Translations under genes and position numbers: made by a program
In this document: one piece after another, positions 6,132 through 11,787 of the stretch
Numbering within the stretch: the first letter of the stretch is position 1
How the letters are laid out: the number at the start of each line of letters is the position of its first letter
Source of the DNA: Thermoflexus sp042408365
GTDB taxonomy: Bacteria > Chloroflexota > Anaerolineae > Thermoflexales > Thermoflexaceae
DNA length: 17,186 nt
Direction: 5' to 3'
Assembly (NCBI RefSeq): GCF_042408365.1
Contig: NZ_JBHOQJ010000048.1
Location: forward strand, 1 to 17,186
Notes under the pieces: generated by a model
What the model saw: only the letters and a program-made list of their open reading frames with translations
Told to the model about the DNA's origin: nothing
The model's database searches: none

Positions 6132-8120
6132 TTACGGCTCCACCAGGAAGTAGCCCATCATCTCCAGGTGGAGGGCCGAACAGAACTCCGTGCAGTAGAA
6201 GGGGAAGGTCCCGCTCTGATCAGCGTCGAACTCGATAGTCGCCGTCTCGCCCGGCTCCAAGCTCAGGTTGATGTTGTAGCCGCCGAGGGCGAAGCCGTGG
6301 GTGGCGTCGCGGGCCCGCTCGATGTTTGTGATGTGCCAGATCACATGGTCGCCCTTCTTAATCTGAACCCGCTCCGGCTTGAAGTGGCTGCGGACCGCGG
6401 TCATCCAGATCTCCACCACCCGCCGGCCGCCCTCCTCCCGGACCTCCACGCGCTCCCGGCCGGCCTCGGTGGCGTTCGGGTCCTTGGCCATCTTCACCGC
6501 GTTCCATCCGATCTCCGGGTAAACCAGGAACGGCTTGAGCTTATCGGCCTTGATGATCTGGGCGTAGTGCGGCTCCCCGATCCCGATGGGCATGTCATAG
6601 AGCAGCCGCATCTTGCCGCCGCTGATGTCGATCAGTTGGAAATTCTGGGGATGCAGCGGCCCCACCGGAGCGAAGCGGTCCACTGACCACTTGTTGAGGG
6701 CCACTACATATTTGCCGTCCGGCGAGACGGTGTCGCCCTCCGTAGCCGCGATATGGCCGATGTTGTAATGGACGGGCAGCTTCTCCACCAGCTTCCACGG
6801 CTCGGCCCCATCCTTGCGATATGGGCCGCCCAGCGACCACTTCGCCACAGCGCTGTCCAAGAACATGGAGGTGTAAGCGTAGCCTTTGTCATCGAACACA
6901 GTGTGGAGCGGGCCGAGGCCGAGCTCCACCTGGGCCTCCTTGACATCCTCGAACTTCAGCACGGGGACACCGAAGGGGTCCCGCTCGAAGTTACCGGCGG
7001 CGATGGCCTTCTGGATTTTCTCAAAGGAATAGATCGTCACATGGGGATCCAATTTGCCGCCGACCACGATGTATTCGCCGCCCGGCGCCACATCCACGCC
7101 GTGGGGGCTCTTGGGCTCGGGCGCGAAGAAAAGCACACCCTCCTGGGCAGCGGTCTGGAGGCGAACCACCTTCATGCCGTTGATGACATCATACTTGCCG
7201 GCCCGCACCAGCTCCTCCGCTTTCTTCCAATGGATGATGTGCAGGTAATCCATCTCGTTCTTGGCAGTGCCGGCCTCAAAGGGCGGGTTGCCTTGCTCGA
7301 TGCCGCCGGTGGCCATCTCGGTGTTGATGGAGTTGCAGAACACCCAGCCCTCGGAGACCTTCTTGCCGGCATCGCAGAGGTCCTGCCAGTAGGGCGGCAG
7401 CTCGATCTGGAAGGACCGATCCGGATCCACCTGGCCCTTGGTGCGATCGAAGGCCCAGAAGGTCAGCATGCCCCGGTATTTGTCCTTGTACTGATCCAAC
7501 GGGGCGTATTCCCAGCCGATGGGGGCTGCATACTGGGGTCCCTCGACCACATACTCGGTGTTCGGCGTAACGAACCCGCCGCCGTGGTCGGAGATGGCGT
7601 TGGGGTTCTTCACGATCTGCTTGGTCTCAAAATCCCGCAGGTCGATCACCGCCAGGCGGGCGTTGGCCTTGTCATTGATGAAGAGGAACTGGCCGTCATA
7701 TTCCCCGTTGGTCTCCGAGAGGGCCGGGTGATGGGTGTCCCCCCAGAGGATCGGCTTGCCCTTCGCAAATCCGCCCTCCAGCACCTCCAGCGTGCCCTTC
7801 TCCCCGAACCCATAGCCTTGCCAGGGCTCCGGCGTGAAGACGCCGATCACTTTGAGGAGCCGCATGGAGGGGATGCCGATCACGAGAACCTGGCCGGAGT
7901 GGCCGCCGGAGGCGAACATAATGTATTCATCATATTTGCCCCCGGGGACATAGGTTCGCAATGCAGCAACGATATCCTCCGGGGAAAGGCCCCGCTCTTT
8001 GACCACCGCTTGAGCTTCCGCGGGCAGGCCAGCCACCGGGGTCGCCGCCCCCCGGGCACAGGCCGCAACCAGCAAGGCGAGCAACACGGCGAATGCGATG
8101 AAGGCCTTCCGACGTGTCAT
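6132..8120 (-). CDS. nosZ: Nitrous oxide reductase NosZ, clade II, lipoprotein type
   Basis: Terminal denitrification enzyme that reduces N2O to N2 on the outer membrane face. The 662-residue product begins MTRRKAFIAFAVLLALLVAAC, a Sec-type lipoprotein signal with Cys21; the arginines do not fit the Tat consensus, as expected for clade II. The beta-propeller carries the seven His ligands of the CuZ cluster: His130 and His131 (DTHHP), His179 (DHGGG), His340 (PHGVD), His406 (PLHTVF), His456 (NIGH) and His518 (GEPHYA). The C-terminal cupredoxin domain has the CuA ligands His608, Cys643, Cys647, His651 and Met654 in CTEFCSALHLEM, with Glu645 where clade I enzymes have Trp. All ligands are intact, so the enzyme should be active. 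GAGGAGG precedes the ATG. An FNR-like promoter lies upstream and a terminator follows. Confidence 0.98.
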   Translation of the reverse strand: MTRRKAFIAFAVLLALLVAACARGAATPVAGLPAEAQAVVKERGLSPEDIVAALRTYVPGGKYDEYIMFASGGHSGQVLVIGIPSMRLLKVIGVFTPEPWQGYGFGEKGTLEVLEGGFAKGKPILWGDTHHPALSETNGEYDGQFLFINDKANARLAVIDLRDFETKQIVKNPNAISDHGGGFVTPNTEYVVEGPQYAAPIGWEYAPLDQYKDKYRGMLTFWAFDRTKGQVDPDRSFQIELPPYWQDLCDAGKKVSEGWVFCNSINTEMATGGIEQGNPPFEAGTAKNEMDYLHIIHWKKAEELVRAGKYDVINGMKVVRLQTAAQEGVLFFAPEPKSPHGVDVAPGGEYIVVGGKLDPHVTIYSFEKIQKAIAAGNFERDPFGVPVLKFEDVKEAQVELGLGPLHTVFDDKGYAYTSMFLDSAVAKWSLGGPYRKDGAEPWKLVEKLPVHYNIGHIAATEGDTVSPDGKYVVALNKWSVDRFAPVGPLHPQNFQLIDISGGKMRLLYDMPIGIGEPHYAQIIKADKLKPFLVYPEIGWNAVKMAKDPNATEAGRERVEVREEGGRRVVEIWMTAVRSHFKPERVQIKKGDHVIWHITNIERARDATHGFALGGYNINLSLEPGETATIEFDADQSGTFPFYCTEFCSALHLEMMGYFLVEP

Positions 8121-8161
8121 ACGGACCTCCTCCTATTCGTTAGGAATGCCCACGAGGCTGA

Positions 8162-8204
8162 GAACACCATCTGCCAACCTTAAGCACCCTGCCAGGCAGT
8201 GTTC
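8162..8204 (-). promoter_or_regulatory. Possible 5' hairpin in the nosZ leader
   Basis: GAACAC and GTGTTC (8162-8167, 8199-8204) pair as 6 bp. After a four-base bulge (8168-8171), TGCC (8172-8175) pairs with GGCA (8195-8198). If transcription starts at 8205 as predicted, this hairpin sits at the 5' end of the roughly 85-base nosZ leader, where such structures often stabilise messages. The stem is interrupted and the start site is only inferred. Confidence 0.3.
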
Positions 8205-8211
8205 GATTTTG

Positions 8212-8254
8212 ATTATGTTCGTGAGTGGCAAGAAAGGATATGATTTGGATCATA
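8212..8254 (-). promoter_or_regulatory. FNR-like site and class II promoter of nosZ
   Basis: Perfect palindrome TATGAT-TTGG-ATCATA at 8239-8254. Its half-sites ATGAT/ATCAT with four bases between match the FNR/CRP-family consensus TTGAT-N4-ATCAA except at the outermost base of each half. The minus strand has CATAAT at 8217-8212, five of six matches to the -10 consensus. This sets +1 at 8205 and puts the palindrome centre exactly at -41.5, the standard position for class II FNR activation, where the activator overlaps the -35 region. The leader to the nosZ ATG would be 85 bases. Confidence 0.65.
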
Positions 8255-8295
8255 AAAGCGGGCCATTTGTGGGTGATTAAAGTTGGAATTTTTGA

Positions 8296-8309
8296 ATGAC
8301 ATTTGTCAT
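8296..8309. promoter_or_regulatory. Second CRP/FNR-like palindrome, ATGAC-N4-GTCAT
   Basis: A perfect 14-base palindrome, ATGACATTTGTCAT, is centred 56 bases upstream of the FNR-like site, near -97.5 from the inferred nosZ start. TTGAC-N4-GTCAA-like sites are known for some CRP/FNR relatives such as HcpR and nitric oxide-responsive regulators. The regulator here is not known. Confidence 0.4.
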
Positions 8310-8380
8310 AGGTGGTGTGTGGGTGGAGGGAGCTTGAGGGCGGGTGGGAGGTCGATCGTCACGCCGGGCGCCCGCTCACG

Positions 8381-8572
8381 GGTTCGAGGTAACGATTCAG
8401 CCTGGCGACATTCGATTCAGAGCTCTCGTGAAGAGGCGGAAGGGTCCCACCCTTTTATCTCCCTGTGGGGAGGGGAGATGCGAAATGTTTTTGGGCCCTT
8501 AGGAGAACACCCGCGGTGAAACACCCATCTGTATTGCGTTGCACAAGCACGGCTGAATCGTTACGGTTCGAG
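8381..8572. mobile_element. 176-bp MITE with 14-bp inverted repeats and 8-bp target duplication
   Basis: The element at 8389-8564 has perfect terminal inverted repeats GTAACGATTCAGCC (8389-8402 and the reverse complement at 8551-8564). It is flanked by identical 8-bp direct repeats GGTTCGAG (8381-8388 and 8565-8572), a target site duplication. CGATTCAG recurs at 8413-8420 as a subterminal copy. The element is too short for a transposase and no credible coding frame crosses it. Ends starting GTAA with an 8-bp duplication match the IS66 family, so it was probably moved in trans by such a transposase. The intact ends and duplication suggest a fairly recent insertion. It lies between the nosZ promoter region and the zinc-ribbon gene. 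Confidence 0.85.
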
Positions 8573-8634
8573 CTGCCTTTTTTCAAAAGGCGGTGGGAGA
8601 ACGATTGGGGGGAGGCTGAGCGCAGGTTGCGGTC

Positions 8635-8859
8635 TTAGCCCGTCCGGGATTCACGCAACGAGTTCGGCCATGGGCGAGGGCGCCGTGGGCAGTTCTCCCA
8701 ACAGGGAAAAGGACCATGGGAGATCTCCGCGCCACAATTGGGACACCGCGCGGTTTCCTCATAGCACCAGATCTCAATATCGGGCTCTCCGCAGGCCGGG
8801 CATGTCACATAGTCTGGGAACGGATCGGGCAACGGTCGGATGGACGGTTCCTGGGCCAT
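8635..8859 (-). CDS. Small zinc-ribbon protein
   Basis: Protein of 74 residues with two CxxC knuckles at Cys20/Cys23 (CPACG) and Cys39/Cys42 (CPNCG), plus Cys32, His48, Cys53 and Cys57. The pairs suggest a zinc ribbon, and the further Cys/His residues may bind a second metal. The N-terminus (MAQEPSIRPLPDPFPDYV) is Pro-rich and the C-terminus basic. No enzyme domain and no membrane segment is visible; such small ribbons may bind nucleic acid or protein, but I cannot name a function. Only a weak ribosome site (GGGGAT) precedes the ATG. An FNR-like palindrome identical in its half-sites to the nosZ site lies upstream, so the gene may be switched on with nosZ. The gene is real in my view because the Cys spacing is ordered. 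Confidence 0.6.
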   Translation of the reverse strand: MAQEPSIRPLPDPFPDYVTCPACGEPDIEIWCYEETARCPNCGAEISHGPFPCWENCPRRPRPWPNSLRESRTG

Positions 8860-8903
8860 GAAATCCCCGCAGACGGATGGTCTGAAGCCCTATCCTGGTT
8901 TCT

Positions 8904-8945
8904 ACTATCCTCGAACCTGCGAAAGCCCAGTATGATCAGGATCAT
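8904..8945 (-). promoter_or_regulatory. FNR-like site and possible class II promoter of the zinc-ribbon gene
   Basis: Perfect palindrome ATGAT-CAGG-ATCAT at 8932-8945, with the same half-sites and spacing as the nosZ site. If the centre (8938.5) is at -41.5, the start would be 8897 and the -10 position (8909-8904, minus strand) reads GATAGT, four of six consensus bases. The leader to the zinc-ribbon ATG would be 38 bases. Confidence 0.5.
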
Positions 8946-8972
8946 GCCGCGCGGGGCGTTTCGTGAGCCCGT

Positions 8973-9070
8973 AGCACCCGGTTGGATCTCCGGGTTATAG
9001 GCTTGGGTGCTCCCAAAGACAGCACGGGCCCTCTGAAAATCCCCGATGTTCAAACCGACAAGGCCCGTGC
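8973..9070 (-). other. Two tandem inverted repeats, possible structured RNA or gene remnant
   Basis: GCACGGGCC (9022-9030) and GGCCCGTGC (9062-9070) form a perfect 9-bp stem with a 31-base loop. Ten bases away AGCACCC (8973-8979) and GGGTGCT (9005-9011) can pair, in competition with an inner CCCGG/CCGGG hairpin. They lie between the glycosyltransferase stop codon and the FNR-like site. A minus-strand open frame crosses the region (9080 to 8805), but it resembles nothing I know and overlaps the zinc-ribbon gene, so I do not call it. Confidence 0.25.
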
Positions 9071-9109
9071 CTTTCACCACAACAGGAGGCTTGCTTCTCG
9101 GGCAAGCTT

Positions 9110-10594
9110 TTAACGGGAAAAAGGAGTACGGTGATCGACCTCATCGAGCGAGACCCGCGAGGAAGCAGGGGTTGTGGTCGGGGCGCTCAAGGAGGCAGGG
9201 TGAGCAGGAATGAGGCTGTGCCAAGCCACGATCCCGTAACTGAGCGCGTAACAAAGCAGGAAAGGCACCACCCCATCGAGGTTGTGCTGCCATGCCCGCC
9301 AGGCCAGGAAAAGGGCGTAAAGCGCAAAGGCCCCCTCGATCCATCCCATCGGATCCGCTTCAAACCGCCCGTTCAACGCCCGCTCCCCCTTGGGGGTTCG
9401 CTGAAACTCCGAACGGTATCCCAGAAGGGCCTCCAGGATGGCCCGGGTGTTGTTCAACGTCAGGCCGGTCCCTACCAGGAACAGGATGGGGATCGTCCAC
9501 AGGCGCCGAGGCCAGTCCGGGTAAAGGGCTTGCTGGCTCAGGCCATACATCAGCGGCACCGCCAGCAACCCCAGGCCCAAGATCATCGTCCACTTCGGCC
9601 GCTCCGCCGAGTGCTGCAACAAAGGACCCCATAGCAGGAGCAACAGCACGCCTAGTAGATTCGTGAAATACCCCCCCAGATGGAATGTAGCCACCAGTCG
9701 TTTCCACCACGGCCAGCGGCTGCCCCAGATCCGCCCAATCAGCTTGCAGAAAGTCTGGGTTGTCCCCTTCGCCCATCGGAATTGCTGACTCTTAAATGCT
9801 TGAAGCGTGGGAGGGATCTCCCCGGGGACTGTTACATCGGGGACGAACACCACCCGCCATCCGGCAAGCTGGGCTCGGTAACTGAGATCCAGATCCTCCG
9901 TCAGGGTATCGCTCTCCCAACCCCCTGCAGCCTCAATGGCCCTCCGGCGCCACACCCCAGCGGATCCATTGAAGTTGACCGGCAGGCCCCCCGCGGAACG
10001 GGCCGCCTGATCCACAACGAAATGAGCATCCAGCATCAGGGCCTGAGCCCGCGTGATCCATGAGGCCTCGGCGTTCAGATGGCTCCAGCGGGCCTGGACC
10101 GCCCCAATGGCTGGATCGGCCAGCAAGACCGGGATCATGCGCTTGAGGAAATCCGGCGGGGGGATGAAATCCGCATCGAAGATGGCGATGAACTCCCCCT
10201 GGGCCTGCCGCAACCCATAAGCCAACGCGCCAGCCTTGTAACCGTTCCGATTCGGCCGTCGTAACAACTGAATGGGATGCCCCAGGGCCTGATAGTAGGC
10301 GACCTGTCGTCGGACCAGCTGGGCCGTTTCATCGGTGGAGTCATCCAGGACTTGGATCTCCAGACGATCCTGCGGATAATCCAACGCGACCACCGCCTCC
10401 AGAAGGCGCTCCACCACCCTCCCCTCGTTGTAAATCGGCAGCTGGATGGTGACGAAGGGCCATGTTCTGGGCTCCGTCCGCGGGATCCTCCGGCCCCTCC
10501 CCCACATGCTCAACCCGGTCAGCGCCAAGATATAAAACGCGTAAAGAAACAACAGGACGCTGATCGCCAGGCTGGCTGCAGCCAGGATCTTCAT
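9110..10594 (-). CDS. CESA-like processive glycosyltransferase, family GT2
   Basis: Membrane glycosyltransferase of 494 residues, likely making a beta-linked polysaccharide (glucan or mannan type) from nucleotide sugar at the inner membrane face. An N-terminal helix spans 5-30. The GT2 domain shows LPIYNEGRVVERLLEAV (52-68), VLDDSTDET with Asp84/Asp85, the metal-binding DAD at 140-142, TED at 232-234 with the probable catalytic Asp, and QFRWAKG at 271-277, the Q-x-x-R-W motif of processive synthases. Several helices follow (about 305-450), ending in a polar Ser/Thr-rich tail. The order and motifs match the CESA/CslA-like subfamily. The start ATG overlaps the cyclase stop codon (ATGA), with GGGAGG upstream, so the two are co-translated. 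No PilZ domain is seen. The exact polymer cannot be told from sequence. Confidence 0.9.
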   Translation of the reverse strand: MKILAAASLAISVLLFLYAFYILALTGLSMWGRGRRIPRTEPRTWPFVTIQLPIYNEGRVVERLLEAVVALDYPQDRLEIQVLDDSTDETAQLVRRQVAYYQALGHPIQLLRRPNRNGYKAGALAYGLRQAQGEFIAIFDADFIPPPDFLKRMIPVLLADPAIGAVQARWSHLNAEASWITRAQALMLDAHFVVDQAARSAGGLPVNFNGSAGVWRRRAIEAAGGWESDTLTEDLDLSYRAQLAGWRVVFVPDVTVPGEIPPTLQAFKSQQFRWAKGTTQTFCKLIGRIWGSRWPWWKRLVATFHLGGYFTNLLGVLLLLLWGPLLQHSAERPKWTMILGLGLLAVPLMYGLSQQALYPDWPRRLWTIPILFLVGTGLTLNNTRAILEALLGYRSEFQRTPKGERALNGRFEADPMGWIEGAFALYALFLAWRAWQHNLDGVVPFLLCYALSYGIVAWHSLIPAHPASLSAPTTTPASSRVSLDEVDHRTPFSR

Positions 10595-11457
10595 GGTTGT
10601 TCCTCCCGGAACCCCAGGAATCGATAGACAGGTGTCACCTGGGCCCCTCCCCGAACGGGGAAAATAGGCAGCGCCCGCGCTTCGATACGATCCTGCAATC
10701 GTTCGAACACCGCCCGGCTGATCATAATCTGGCCAGGCGGCGTGGCTTCCTGCAGACGCCGGGCATAATTCACTACGCTGCCGATCACCGTATACGTCCA
10801 GTACTCCGGCGTCCCAATCGGGCCGATGATGGCCTCCCCAACATGAACGCCGATCCGATAGCGCCGTCGCTGCTCGGGAGGAAGCATTGCATGCAACGGA
10901 ACCAGCTCCTGCTGCATCCGCCAGGCAGCTCGCAGCGCTCGATAGGTATGGTCGGGCAAATCAAAGGGTGCGTTAAACCATCCCAGAACCGCATCGCCCA
11001 TAAACCGATCCACAACGCCGCCCTCCCCTCGGATCGCTCCCCATGCTACCTGAAGGTAGCGGTTGAGCAGAGGGACCAGATCTTCCAGGGGAAGGCGCTC
11101 GCTGAGCTCTGAGAAGCCCTGAAGATCTGCGAACAACACGGTAACTTCCCGTCGAACCCCTCCCGCCAGCCAGGGATCCAGATGCTGGCTGAGGTAGCTC
11201 ATCAGGCTGGAATCGAGCAAATGATGAAGGATTGCCTGCTCATGCTGGATCTGCGATTGCAGATGCTCCAGGAGTTCCCGGCTGGCTCCTACAATCTTGA
11301 GCAACGAACCTTGTTCATCCGGGTTCGAGGTCCTTATCCATCCTCGGGAAATTTCCTGCCAGATCTGCTCCAGATATTCTCTGAGAAGATTCAGAGACAA
11401 CTGGATCGCCTTGGGTTTAGAGTCTGAACCATGTCTCATTTCCATAGATCCGAACAC
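10591..11457 (-). CDS. Class III adenylate/guanylate cyclase
   Basis: Nucleotide cyclase of 288 residues, soluble, with a mostly helical N-terminal region (about 15-95) that has no recognised sensor domain. The catalytic domain starts at VTVLFADLQGFSELSERL, with metal-binding Asp111, and continues to FMGDAVLGWF with metal-binding Asp155. Thr223 in YTVIG is at the base-selecting position and favours cAMP. Asn230 and Arg234 (VNYARRL) are the transition-state residues. The adenine-binding Lys usual in DKFMGD is replaced by Arg151. The frame begins with GTG at 11457, but ATG codons at 11445 and 11439 are equally possible because no strong ribosome site is visible. It overlaps the glycosyltransferase by four bases, so cyclic nucleotide signalling and polysaccharide synthesis may be linked, though this is inference. 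Confidence 0.9.
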   Translation of the reverse strand: MFGSMEMRHGSDSKPKAIQLSLNLLREYLEQIWQEISRGWIRTSNPDEQGSLLKIVGASRELLEHLQSQIQHEQAILHHLLDSSLMSYLSQHLDPWLAGGVRREVTVLFADLQGFSELSERLPLEDLVPLLNRYLQVAWGAIRGEGGVVDRFMGDAVLGWFNAPFDLPDHTYRALRAAWRMQQELVPLHAMLPPEQRRRYRIGVHVGEAIIGPIGTPEYWTYTVIGSVVNYARRLQEATPPGQIMISRAVFERLQDRIEARALPIFPVRGGAQVTPVYRFLGFREEQP

Positions 11458-11787
11458 ACCGAAAAATTTGCTTTGTCAGCCCGAATTCCGAAAGACATCC
11501 GCTGGAGAGACGAATGGCCTTTCCATGGAATATCCTTCTTCCCACAGCTCAAAGAGCCGCAGGGAGATGTGTATGGCTTCTTCCATCTTAGCCTTTGGAA
11601 TATGCGGCGGAGAGACGAAGAGCCCCAGGAAACCGGGCAGCGCCTGATGGCGATCTCCCATTGTAGGGCCTATACAAGCGTCAAAGGAACAGTCCTGTGC
11701 GAGATAGTGCACGGAAGATCTTTTCCGCCATCGTGCGCTCTTCGGGCTGTGGAGCCTCGTGCCCCTGAGCGGAATTCGGCGCCCACG
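11458..11787. other. 330-base region without a convincing gene
   Basis: Between the transglutaminase stop codon and the cyclase start. A minus-strand frame of 78 codons (11712-11476, GTG start) is open, but it lacks a ribosome site and any known motif, so I leave it uncalled. A near-repeat GGAGAGACGAA occurs at about 11503 and 11608, and TTCCATGGAA is a short palindrome. No terminator or clear promoter was found, though the cyclase operon promoter should lie here. Confidence 0.4.

Noticed and set aside
6132..8120. Tat signal in NosZ from the twin Arg near the N-terminus
   Set aside because: TRRKAFI does not fit the S/T-R-R-x-F-L spacing, and the lipobox at Cys21 indicates Sec lipoprotein export.
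6753..8183. 476-codon plus-strand frame opposite nosZ
   Set aside because: It is an antisense shadow of nosZ, whose copper ligands are all intact; long antisense frames are usual in GC-rich genes.
8573..8593. Hairpin CTGCCTTTT/AAAAGGCGG as a terminator of the zinc-ribbon gene
   Set aside because: It lacks a U tract after the stem on the minus strand, so it is too weak to call.
8805..9080. Open frame of 91 codons on the minus strand upstream of the zinc-ribbon gene
   Set aside because: It overlaps the zinc-ribbon gene start in another frame, shows no known motif, and runs through the FNR-like palindrome and the tandem inverted repeats.
9089..9110. Hairpin GCTTGC/GCAAGC as a terminator after the glycosyltransferase
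   Set aside because: The T run is on the plus-strand side, where no gene ends; on the minus strand no U tract follows.
11476..11712. Open frame of 78 codons on the minus strand between the transglutaminase and cyclase genes
   Set aside because: It starts with GTG without a ribosome site and has no recognisable domain or membrane segment.
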